A model generated the notes under the pieces. It saw only the letters and a list, made by a program, of their open reading frames with translations, had not been told where the DNA came from and made no database searches. Position numbers and translations under genes: made by a program. This document shows, one piece after another, positions 1-6,057 of a DNA stretch of 8,632 nt (its first letter is position 1; each line of letters begins with the position of its first letter). This DNA is from Candidatus Pacearchaeota archaeon (lineage in GTDB: Archaea > Nanobdellota > Nanobdellia > Pacearchaeales > GW2011-AR1): NCBI GenBank assembly GCA_016176815.1, contig JACOWL010000013.1, positions 1-8,632 of the forward strand, read 5' to 3'.

Positions 1-56
1 AAGTTGTTTTGATTTCTCCTGAAAAAGATATTGAAGTTGGAAGCAGGATTGGATAG
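1..56 (+). CDS. 3' end of an unidentified protein
   Basis: Reading from base 3, an open frame runs off the left edge and encodes the C-terminus VVLISPEKDIEVGSRIG before a TAG at 54-56. The other two forward frames close within the first 20 bases. The tail looks like ordinary coding sequence of the same style as the neighbours, but it is too short to assign a family. It lies 65 bases before the isomerase gene on the same strand. A TATA-like box separates the two, so co-transcription is not required. Confidence 0.5.
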   Translation, partial: VVLISPEKDIEVGSRIG

Positions 57-74
57 AGATGTCGTTGTCTAAGA

Positions 75-100
75 TATAAATATTTATATATAATTTAATA
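75..100 (+). promoter_or_regulatory. TATA-like promoter of the isomerase gene
   Basis: An AT run containing ATTTATATAT (82-91) lies 31-40 bases before the ATG at 122. With the usual archaeal spacing of about 25 nt, transcription would start near 112 and give a leader of about 10 nt. Only a weak AGGT is present before the ATG. Confidence 0.5.
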
Positions 101-121
101 AAAATTCTATTAGGTAATATT

Positions 122-1204
122 ATGAATGTAAATAAAAAACATTATCGCACTATATGGGTTAAAGAAGGAAATGAAAAAATAATTCAAATTATTGATCAAA
201 GAAGTTTGCCATACAAATTTATTATTGAAGATTTAAAATCCGTTGATGATTTTGTCAGAGCGATAAAAGAAATGCATGTTAGAGGCGCAGGTTTGATTGG
301 AGCAGCTGCAGGATTTGGAATGTATCTCGCTGCATTAAATAATGATGATTTAAATAAAGCTGGTGAAAAATTAAAAGCAACAAGACCTACAGCTGTTAAT
401 TTAGCATGGGCAGTTGACAGACAATTAAAAGCAATTGAAAATGCTGAAGATAAAGTTAAAATTACTTTAGAAACTGCAAAAAACATTGCCGATGAAGATG
501 CCGATTTTTGCAAAAAAATAGGAGAGCATGGAGCAAAAATTATAGAAAAAATTTCTAAAAAGAAAAACAACGGGCTTGTAAATATATTAACTCATTGCAA
601 TGCAGGATGGCTGGCATTTGTTGATTATGGTTCAGCTACAGCTCCAATTTATGCTGCGCATGGTAAAGGCATTAAAGTTCACGTATGGGTTGATGAAACT
701 AGACCCAGAAATCAGGGAGCTCGTTTAACTGCATGGGAATTATTGCAGCAAGGTGTTCCGCACACAATTATTTCTGATAATGCGGGAGGGCATTTAATGC
801 AGCATGGCCTAGTTGACATATGCATTGTCGGAACAGATAGAACAACTTATACCGGAGATGTTGCCAACAAAATCGGAACATATTTGAAAGCATTAGCTGC
901 AAAAGATAATAATGTTCCTTTTTATGTTGCTTTGCCCTCATCTTCTTTTGACTGGAAAATAAAAAATGGAATTAAAAAAATTCCAATTGAGCAAAGAGGA
1001 GATGAAGAAGTAAAATATGCGCAAGGATTAGTCAATAGCCAAATTAAAAAAGTTTTGTTGGCTCCTAAAGATTCGCCTGCTGCAAATTTTGCTTTTGATG
1101 TTACGCCAAGAAGATTAATTAGCGGGCTGATAACTGAAAGAGGAGTATGTAAAGCAAATGAAGAGAGTATATTAAATTTATATCCAGAGCATAAATATGG
1201 ATGA
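122..1204 (+). CDS. mtnA: S-methyl-5-thioribose-1-phosphate isomerase (MtnA family)
   Basis: This 360-residue protein belongs to the aldose-phosphate isomerase/eIF2B-like family that converts 5-methylthioribose-1-phosphate to the ribulose form in methylthioadenosine salvage. In order it shows the RGA loop (54-56), ATRPTAVNL (86-94), ILTHCNAG (155-162), DETRP (191-195), QGARLTAWEL (198-207), TDRTTYTGDVANKIGT (238-253) and the C-terminal FDVTP and ITERG blocks. C159 and D239 sit where the family's catalytic Cys and Asp are expected, and the length is typical of MtnA. Its last 8 bases overlap the class II aldolase gene, so the two are probably co-translated. The related archaeal ribose-1,5-bisphosphate isomerases are the main alternative, but the MtnA-type motifs and the aldolase partner favour thioribose-phosphate. 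Substrate is inferred, not shown. Confidence 0.88.
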   Translation: MNVNKKHYRTIWVKEGNEKIIQIIDQRSLPYKFIIEDLKSVDDFVRAIKEMHVRGAGLIGAAAGFGMYLAALNNDDLNKAGEKLKATRPTAVNLAWAVDRQLKAIENAEDKVKITLETAKNIADEDADFCKKIGEHGAKIIEKISKKKNNGLVNILTHCNAGWLAFVDYGSATAPIYAAHGKGIKVHVWVDETRPRNQGARLTAWELLQQGVPHTIISDNAGGHLMQHGLVDICIVGTDRTTYTGDVANKIGTYLKALAAKDNNVPFYVALPSSSFDWKIKNGIKKIPIEQRGDEEVKYAQGLVNSQIKKVLLAPKDSPAANFAFDVTPRRLISGLITERGVCKANEESILNLYPEHKYG

Positions 1205-1793
1205 AGGATATATTAAATTCAATTGTGAATGGATAAAAGATAAACCATGTCTAATTAATAAATTAGTTGAAATCAACAAATGGAGAGATAAATTATATAC
1301 GCTCGGATTTATCGGCGCTTATGATAACGGGATAGGTTTTGGCAATCTCAGCATAAGATTCAAAAAAAATAATTTTATCATCACTGGTTCTGCTACCGGC
1401 AATCTTCATACACTGAATGAAACCCATTACGTTTTGGTAAATAAATATGACTTTACAAAAAATAGTTTGACTTGTAAAGGACCAATTAAAGCGTCTTCAG
1501 AATCTTTGTCTCATGCGATGATTTATGAATGCTCTTCTGATGCAAACGCAGTTCTTCATATCCACAATATTGATATGTGGGAAAGATTTATTGACAAATT
1601 GCCCACTACTAATAAAGATATTTCATATGGAACTCCTGCAATGGCAAAAGAAATTAAACGGTTATTTATTGAATCCAATGTTAACGATGAAAAGATATTT
1701 GTAATGGGCGGACATAAAGAAGGGATTATCAGTTTTGGAAAAACTCTAAACGAAGCGGGAAATATTCTTTTAAGTAAGTTTAGAATGCTATAA
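1197..1793 (+). CDS. class II aldolase/adducin-family zinc enzyme
   Basis: This 198-residue protein has the fold signatures of the class II aldolase/adducin family, which includes fuculose-phosphate aldolase, MtnB dehydratase and the methylthioribulose-phosphate aldolase Ald2. Visible motifs are GFGNLS (47-52), TGSATGN (63-69), SSES (100-103) with a likely catalytic Glu at 102, the zinc pair H121-x-H123 in VLHIH, and the third zinc His in GGHKEG (H173). All metal ligands are present, so it should be active. The ATG at 1197 overlaps the 3' end of the mtnA-like gene by 8 bases. Because the neighbour makes a ketopentose-1-phosphate, the likely substrate is 5-methylthioribulose-1-phosphate. Either cleavage to DHAP plus methylthioacetaldehyde (Ald2) or dehydration (MtnB) would fit. 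No other mtn gene is seen in the window, which mildly favours the aldolase role. Confidence 0.85.
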   Translation: MDEGYIKFNCEWIKDKPCLINKLVEINKWRDKLYTLGFIGAYDNGIGFGNLSIRFKKNNFIITGSATGNLHTLNETHYVLVNKYDFTKNSLTCKGPIKASSESLSHAMIYECSSDANAVLHIHNIDMWERFIDKLPTTNKDISYGTPAMAKEIKRLFIESNVNDEKIFVMGGHKEGIISFGKTLNEAGNILLSKFRML

Positions 1794-1813
1794 ATAAAAT
1801 AAATTCAAAAATA

Positions 1814-1849
1814 CCCTAAGGAAGGGCATAAAGAAATAAAAAGCCCCTT
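1814..1849 (+). terminator. possible weak hairpin after the aldolase gene
   Basis: AAGGGC (1822-1827) can pair with GCCCCTT (1843-1849) with one bulged C, and CCCT/AGGG can form a competing four-pair stem just upstream. It lies 20-55 bases after the aldolase stop. No T-run follows, so a terminator role is only suggested. Confidence 0.2.
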
Positions 1850-1867
1850 GATAATCTATAAAACATC

Positions 1868-3976
1868 ATGAACCCAAAACAAAAGAAAACGCGCGAGGAA
1901 ACTGCTGCTGAAAGCCATTTTACAGTCAATAAAGAAGATGTCAAGCACGCAACAGAAAAATATGCTAAAGAACAGATTATCGATAAAAAAGACCTTTTAA
2001 AATATGCAACAGAGAAGCCAATAAAAAAAAGTGTCCAGAATATTGTTTCTGTTGAAAAAGAATATTCAGTTCCGGAAAAAAAAGCGCTTGAAACAATTGA
2101 ACCTGAAATAAAAATAAAAAATAAATCAAATAAAAAAAATTTAAAGACAAAAACTGAAAAATATACTGCGCCAAAAATAAGCTTGAATAAAAAAGGATAT
2201 GAATTAATTATAACTTACATTAAAACAAAATTCCGGCGCAAAACAAATTCCATCTTTTGATATTTCCTGGACTCCAAATTATCTTGCAAGAAAAAAAGAT
2301 TTCACAAAAAGATATTATGACGCAATTTTAAAGCTGATAAAAAATGCCGGCTCGCTGACAATCGCAACAGATTACGATACTGAGGGGGAAGTTATCGGCA
2401 TGAATATTATGAAATATTTGTGCAATCAGCAGGACGCGTCAAGAATGAAATTTTCCACCTTGACTAAAGATGAGTTGGAAAATTCTTATGAAAATAAATC
2501 TCCGCATATTAATTGGGGGCAGGCAATTGCAGGAGAAACCCGCCACTATCTGGACTGGTTTTATGGAATTAATTTATCAAGAGCGTTAATGGAAGCGATA
2601 AAGACAATAAAGATATTTTTGCCTCCGAAGGAGACCCCGGGGCCAAAAAAGAACTGGAAAAATTTAATAATTTAAAAGGAAAAAAAGCAAAAGCAGAAAC
2701 AAAAAAAACAGAACAGAAATTGCCTCCGCCTTTTCCATTTAATCTGACAAACCTTCAGACAGAAGCTTACAAATTTTACGGGATAACGCCGTCAAGAACC
2801 TTGCAAATTGCCCAGTCACTTTATCTTGCAGGCTTGATTTCTTATCCAAGAACTTCCTCCCAAAAACTTCCCGCTTCAATAGGCTATGATAAAATTTTAG
2901 CTAAGTTAGCAGAAGAATTTGGAGTTGAAAAATTAATTACAAGAAAAATTCCTGTTGAAGGAGAAAAATCAGATCCTGCCCACCCCTCAATTTATCCGAC
3001 GGGAAACAAGCAGATTCTTTCAGGAGAAGACAAAAAAATATATGAATTAATTGTCAGGAGATTTTTAAGCTTGTTTTGCGGCGACGCAATTATTGACAGC
3101 AAAACTATTACGGCAGAAATTAACGGATTAAAATTTTCTGTGAAAGGGCAGACAATAAGAAAAAAATCCTGGCTTGAAATTTATCCCTCAAAATTAAAAG
3201 AAGATAAAATCCCGGATGTTAATGGAGATGCCGAGATTTTAAATTCAAGAACAGAACAAAAAGAAACTCAACCGCCAAGAAGATATTCTCCCGCTTCAAT
3301 TATTTCTGAATTAGAAAAAAGAAATCTTGGAACAAAAGCTACGAGAAGTTCAATTTTAGAAACGCTTTATGACAGGAATTATATTGAAGGTCAGAGCATC
3401 AAAGCAACGCCTTTTGGAATTTCTTTAATTGAGAGTTTGGAAAAATACTCTCCAATTATTATTGACGAAAAACTTACGCACGATTTTGAAGAGGATATGG
3501 AGAAAATCCAGGAAAAGCAAAAAAAAGAAGAATTAAAGAATGAAGAGGAGAAAATGATTAACGAGGCAAAAAAGACAATTATAGAAATTACAAAAGATTT
3601 TAAAAAAAATGAAAAGAAAATCGGCGAGGAATTAATTGATGCAAGCATTAAATTTAGGGAACAGCAAAAAAGAGAAAATACGTTGATAAAATGCCCGAAA
3701 TGCAAAAACGGAGATTTGGCAATAACTTATTCAAAAAAGAACAGAAGATTTTTTGTTGCGTGCAATGCGTATCCTGACTGCAGAAATACTTACTCGCTTC
3801 CGCCAAATGGAGTTATTAAAAAAACAGAAAAAATCTGCGAAGAATGCAATTATCCAATGCTGATGAGGCTGGCAAAAGGAAAAAGGCCCTGGATTTTTTG
3901 CTGGAATCCTCAATGCAAAACAAATTTGGAATGGGTTGAAAAAAGGGAAGAAAGAAACAATCCTGAAGATAAATGA
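1868..3976 (+). pseudogene. topA: DNA topoisomerase I, archaeal type, broken by two internal deletions
   Basis: This is an archaeal type IA topoisomerase gene in three reading blocks. Block 1 (1868 to about 2213) encodes a Lys/Glu-rich N-terminal extension and then KGYELIIT, the first TOPRIM strand. Block 2 is in another frame (2214-2675) and resumes as TLKQNSGAKQIPSFDISW. It holds the acidic ATDYDTEGEVIG, MKFSTLTKDEL and GETRHYLDWFYGINLSRAL. Block 3 returns to the first frame from 2600 on, reading DNKDIFASEGDPGAKKEL, then the active-site GLISYPRTS (Tyr codon 2843-2845) and two C-terminal zinc ribbons (CPKC...CNAYPDC and CEEC...CWNPQC). From family knowledge, roughly 45 residues after YELIIT (the TOPRIM Glu and EKP motif) and about 60-80 residues before DNKDIF (the RVQGP region) are missing. 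Block 3 has no stops and may be recently broken. Real decay and assembly error are both possible. Confidence 0.85.
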
Positions 3977-4000
3977 AATTTTTGACAAAACTTTTCTAAC

Positions 4001-4292
4001 GGCTCTGTTGAAAATGTTTTGTCTTGCCACCCTCCTTGCGGTGGAATTCGTAACTTATTTTGGCTCGACGATTAAACAATTAAGGGCGAGCGTTTTGACT
4101 TTGACAAACTTTTTATTCTTTTATTAATATCCAAAGGCAAGGCGAGAGTAGGGTGCTTGCCTTTAGGCAAGCTTTAGCGGGCGAGCGACTTTGATTTCAA
4201 TCAATCCCGAAGGCATTTATAAAAAATAGAAATCGGGGTCGGGAGTTATTTGAATTCAAAACAAAAACAAAAAAGAGATTTTCAACAGAGCC
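4001..4292. mobile_element. 292-bp MITE-like element with 15-bp terminal inverted repeats
   Basis: The left end GGCTCTGTTGAAAAT (4001-4015) is the exact reverse complement of the right end ATTTTCAACAGAGCC (4278-4292). The ends are bounded by a perfect 9-bp direct repeat. No transposase fits and no convincing ORF lies inside, so it is a non-autonomous element mobilised by an IS elsewhere. The end sequence and 9-bp duplication recall IS903-type members of the IS5 family (ends beginning GGCTTTGTTGAA). IS6-family ends look similar but usually give 8 bp. The family call rests on memory. The interior is visibly richer in GC than the flanks. It holds CCACC/GGTGG (4027-4044), AAAGGCAAG/CTTGCCTTT (4133-4164), two copies of GGGCGAGCG (4084-4092, 4179-4187) and a TTTGAATTCAAA palindrome (4249-4260). 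It begins 25 bases after the topA stop. Confidence 0.85.
4133..4171. repeat. three-arm alternative hairpin inside the MITE
   Basis: AAAGGCAAG (4133-4141) is the exact reverse complement of CTTGCCTTT (4156-4164). The latter can instead pair with AGGCAAG immediately downstream (4165-4171). The two structures exclude each other. Confidence 0.6.
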
Positions 4293-4301
4293 TTTTCTAA
4301 C

Positions 4302-4316
4302 GAAAAGTTTAAAAAG
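4302..4316 (+). promoter_or_regulatory. BRE/TATA promoter of the RRM gene
   Basis: An A-rich BRE-like CGAAAA (4301-4306) precedes GTTTAAAAAG (4307-4316). The predicted start of transcription, about 26 nt past the box centre, falls near 4337. The promoter lies just outside the right end of the MITE and overlaps the right arm of the hairpin that the element interrupted. Confidence 0.55.
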
Positions 4317-4336
4317 TGAGCTAATTAAATAAAATA

Positions 4337-4404
4337 ATGTCAAGTAATAGAAAATGTATGGAGCGTTTAATAATTCTTAAATGAATGTAAGGAGGACAAA
4401 ATGA
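4337..4404 (+). promoter_or_regulatory. leader with two mini-ORFs chained to the RRM start
   Basis: An ATG at 4337, where transcription is predicted to start, opens a 15-codon frame (MSSNRKCMERLIILK) ending with TGA at 4382-4384. That stop overlaps the ATG at 4381 of a 7-codon frame (MNVRRTK), whose TGA at 4402-4404 overlaps the RRM ATG at 4401. Both junctions are ATGA. The RRM Shine-Dalgarno is the Arg-Arg AGGAGG of the second mini-ORF. The arrangement suggests coupled translation or leader control, but short frames can arise by chance. Confidence 0.35.
4389..4395 (+). promoter_or_regulatory. strong Shine-Dalgarno of the RRM gene
   Basis: AAGGAGG lies five bases before the ATG at 4401. It fixes the start and contrasts with the mostly leaderless-looking neighbours. 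Confidence 0.8.
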
Positions 4405-4691
4405 AGCTATACGTAGGAAATTTGCCTTGGAGTGTTGATGAAGAAGGTTTGAAAAAGCTTTTTGCAGGCTATGAAACTGAAGAAATTACACTAATCAAAG
4501 ACAAGTATTCCGGAAGATCTAAAGGATTTGGATTTGTAACGATTGCAGACGATGCAGCAGCTCAGAAAGCAATGACAGAAATGAACGGCAAACAAGTTGA
4601 AGGCCGTGAGCTTAAAGTTACAGAAGCAAAACCAATGGAAGAAAGACCGCCAAGAAGAGATTTTAATAGAGACAGACGAAGCAGATATTAA
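4401..4691 (+). CDS. single-RRM RNA-binding protein
   Basis: This 96-residue protein is one RNA recognition motif with a short basic tail. RNP2 is LYVGNL (3-8) and RNP1 is KGFGFVTI (41-48), each with the aromatic residue that stacks on RNA. The intervening GLKKLF helix and the NGKQVEGRELKV strand region match the RRM fold. After residue 78 an Arg/Pro-rich tail (RPPRRDFNRDRRSRY) resembles the tails of bacterial glycine-poor Rbp proteins and would add nonspecific RNA affinity. Such proteins usually act as cytosolic RNA chaperones or in cold response, but no target can be read here. The start is firm: AAGGAGG (4389-4395) lies five bases before the ATG, the only strong Shine-Dalgarno in the window. 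The family is more usual in bacteria, so horizontal origin is possible. Confidence 0.9.
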   Translation: MKLYVGNLPWSVDEEGLKKLFAGYETEEITLIKDKYSGRSKGFGFVTIADDAAAQKAMTEMNGKQVEGRELKVTEAKPMEERPPRRDFNRDRRSRY

Positions 4692-4698
4692 TTCTTGT

Positions 4699-4732
4699 CT
4701 TTTTTCTAATAATTTATTTTTTTTATTTATTT
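4699..4732 (+). terminator. oligo-T terminator after the RRM gene
   Basis: T-rich tracts follow the RRM stop, including six Ts at 4700-4705 and eight at 4717-4724, without a strong stem. Archaeal transcription commonly ends at such oligo-T tracts. Confidence 0.45.
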
Positions 4733-4824
4733 TATAAATCTAAAAAGGAGGGATTTTTTTATTTTTTGAGAATTTAGAGTTAGAATAATTTTTTTAAAAA
4801 TGAAGGATGATATTTTTCAGCTTT

Positions 4825-4998
4825 CTAAGAATCATTCGGAATATAATAAGTCAGTTCAAGTTTTTTAAAAACTGAAGCAATAATTTCTTTTTCTGTTTTA
4901 GAATCAATTGGTCCGAATTCGTCCTCGTAAAAAGTCGTGCCTCCGATTTTATCAATTATATACGCCCTCTCTTTTATTGTCAACACTCCGCGAATCAT
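4825..4998 (-). CDS. 57-residue protein of unknown function
   Basis: A - strand frame runs from the ATG at 4998-4996 to a TAG at 4827-4825. It begins MIRGVLTIKERAYIIDKIGG, continues with an acidic stretch (TTFYEDEFGP, 21-30) and ends LELTYYIPNDS. I do not recognise a family. The mixed hydrophobic and charged composition with no low-complexity run looks like a folded small protein rather than chance translation. The strongest support is an ATTTATATAT box on the same strand (5028-5019), centred about 25 bases before the ATG, as expected for a leaderless transcript. It is convergent with the RRM gene and divergent from the SIMPL gene. Confidence 0.55.
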   Translation of the reverse strand: MIRGVLTIKERAYIIDKIGGTTFYEDEFGPIDSKTEKEIIASVFKKLELTYYIPNDS

Positions 4999-5018
4999 AA
5001 AATTTATTGTTTTGAAAG

Positions 5019-5036
5019 ATATATAAATCTGTTTGA
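5019..5036 (-). promoter_or_regulatory. TATA-box promoter of the 57-residue gene
   Basis: On the - strand, CAAACAG (BRE-like) precedes ATTTATATAT, whose centre is about 25 bases from the ATG at 4998. The box is nearly symmetrical. The forward strand also reads TTGAAAG before ATATATAAAT, so initiation toward 5050 is possible too. Confidence 0.55.
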
Positions 5037-5040
5037 CTAC

Positions 5041-5218
5041 CGAAAGGTTTGAAAATTTTAAGAATTTTGGTTTTTCTCTTCAATTGCAAAAATGCTCGTC
5101 GCAGGGCGACTCGAATTTATTTATTATTTCTACCATAGACAGCTTAATTAAAATAATTAACCAAGCCCCTAAAACTTTCCCACACAAAAATTGATAAAAA
5201 ATATTTTTCACAATATCT
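5041..5218. other. intergenic stretch upstream of the SIMPL gene
   Basis: No convincing gene is seen here. It holds a small GC-rich hairpin, GTCGC (5098-5102) and GCGAC (5106-5110), in otherwise AT-rich DNA, with TTTATTTATTATTT downstream on the + strand and ATTTTTGC downstream on the - strand. A weak terminator or a short untranslated RNA are both possible. Confidence 0.25.
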
Positions 5219-5227
5219 TTGAAAAGC

Positions 5228-5241
5228 AGGATTTTTAAACT
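5228..5241 (+). promoter_or_regulatory. TATA-like box of the SIMPL gene
   Basis: GAAAAGC (5221-5227) resembles a BRE and TTTTTAAA (5232-5239) the TATA box. Its centre is about 25 bases before the ATG at 5261, implying a leaderless mRNA. This argues against the in-frame TTG at 5219 as the start. Confidence 0.55.
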
Positions 5242-5260
5242 AATTAATATTAATAAAATT

Positions 5261-6007
5261 ATGAAATCATCAGTCCAGATAACTTTAATTATTGTTGCAG
5301 GAATAATTTTATTAACGCTGATTTCAATTTTCACAATTAAATCTTTTGTTTCTTCTCCAAAGGACTCGCTTGATGTGAATGGGCAGTCAACAATTAAGGT
5401 CACTCCTGATTTGATTACTATTTATTATAATATTGAAACAACAGGAAATACCACTAAAGAAGCAAGTGATAAAAATGCGGAGATAACAAATAAATTAGGG
5501 ACTGAAATATTAAGATTAGGTTTCAAAGAAGGCGATTTGAAAACTGAAAATTTTAATATTTATCCTTGGCAAGAATGGGAAAAGGACGCTTATGTAGACA
5601 AGGGATGGAAAGCAACAAATTCATTAAAAATAGAACTTTCAGCAGATCAGACGGATAAAATCGCTGGCTTGGTTGATGCAGGCGCAAATTCCGGCGCAGG
5701 AATTGGATCCATTAATTTTGAATTAACAGAAGAATCCCAGCAAAAAAACAAAGCGGAAGCAATAAAAATGGCCAGCCAAGATGCAAGAATAAAAGCAGAA
5801 GCAATTGCGGAAGGATTCAATAAAAAAGTCGGGAAATTAGTTTCTGTTTCTTTGAATGATTATGGCTATTATCCCTGGCCAATTTACAGGGCTGAAACTG
5901 CTGGAGGAGGAATGGATTATGCGATGGCAAAAGAATCTGTTGTAAATATTCAGCCTTCAGACAAAGAAATTACAGCGCAAGTAAGTGCGGTGTATAAATT
6001 GAGATGA
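5261..6007 (+). CDS. membrane-anchored SIMPL-domain (DUF541) protein
   Basis: This 248-residue protein has an N-terminal hydrophobic segment (about 6-25, TLIIVAGIILLTLISIF) acting as signal anchor. A SIMPL domain follows: LDVNGQSTIKVTPDLITIYYNIETTG, then a helix, then FKEGDLKTENFNIYPWQEWE. The typical late blocks are GSINFELTEESQQKN, the Ala-rich AEAIKMASQDARIKAEAIAEGF helix and a VGKLVSVS strand. The family includes the periplasmic YggE proteins. It is often linked to oxidative stress in bacteria, but the biochemical role is unknown. Here the domain should face outside the cell. I chose the ATG at 5261 because the hydrophobic segment starts at once and a TATA-like box sits at leaderless distance. 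A frame extension to TTG 5219 would read through that box. It is followed by radC on the same strand with its own promoter-like box. Confidence 0.85.
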   Translation: MKSSVQITLIIVAGIILLTLISIFTIKSFVSSPKDSLDVNGQSTIKVTPDLITIYYNIETTGNTTKEASDKNAEITNKLGTEILRLGFKEGDLKTENFNIYPWQEWEKDAYVDKGWKATNSLKIELSADQTDKIAGLVDAGANSGAGIGSINFELTEESQQKNKAEAIKMASQDARIKAEAIAEGFNKKVGKLVSVSLNDYGYYPWPIYRAETAGGGMDYAMAKESVVNIQPSDKEITAQVSAVYKLR

Positions 6008-6023
6008 ATTTTTATTTTTGTAG

Positions 6024-6036
6024 ATATCTATAAAAG
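6024..6036 (+). promoter_or_regulatory. TATA-like box of radC
   Basis: ATCTATAAAAG (6026-6036) is centred about 27 bases before the ATG at 6058. No Shine-Dalgarno precedes the ATG, so a leaderless mRNA fits. A nearer ATG at 6050 meets TGA after two further codons. Confidence 0.5.
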
Positions 6037-6057
6037 TTTAATTTTCTTAATGGATTC

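Larger units (their letters stand above)
3992..4301. repeat. 9-bp target-site duplication flanking the MITE
   Basis: TTTTCTAAC occurs at 3992-4000 directly before the element and at 4293-4301 directly after it. The copies are identical and abut the terminal inverted repeats exactly, as expected for staggered-cut transposition. Confidence 0.85.

Noticed and set aside
196..570. 124-residue - strand frame inside the isomerase gene
   Set aside because: It is Phe/Ser/Ile-rich antisense translation of a well-conserved MtnA-type gene.
1854..1863. CTATAAA box just before the topA ATG at 1868
   Set aside because: It is only about five bases from the ATG, so transcription would begin inside the gene. 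It is not a usable promoter for that start.
2720..3976. TTG-started independent topoisomerase fragment gene
   Set aside because: The frame is open back to 2573 and encodes topA sequence from 2600. The TTG is merely the first alternative start, with no ribosome site.
3731..4030. 99-residue - strand frame opposite the topA zinc ribbons
   Set aside because: It is antisense of conserved CxxC coding sequence, with Phe-rich composition.
3936..4127. 63-residue + strand frame spanning the topA end and MITE left end
   Set aside because: It starts inside topA, crosses the target duplication and inverted repeat, and has no family features. It exists only because of the insertion.
4743..4868. Shine-Dalgarno-like AAGGAGGG with a 22-codon + strand frame from ATG 4800
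   Set aside because: The purine run is about 50 bases from that ATG, and the frame lies opposite the better supported - strand gene.
5219..5260. TTG start 14 codons upstream for the SIMPL protein
   Set aside because: The extension would cover the TATA-like box, adds basic residues before a normal signal anchor, and lacks a Shine-Dalgarno.
5080..5403. 107-residue - strand frame opposite the SIMPL start
   Set aside because: Most of it is the mirror of the SIMPL N-terminus. It has odd hydrophobic composition, and the + strand gene is clearly real.
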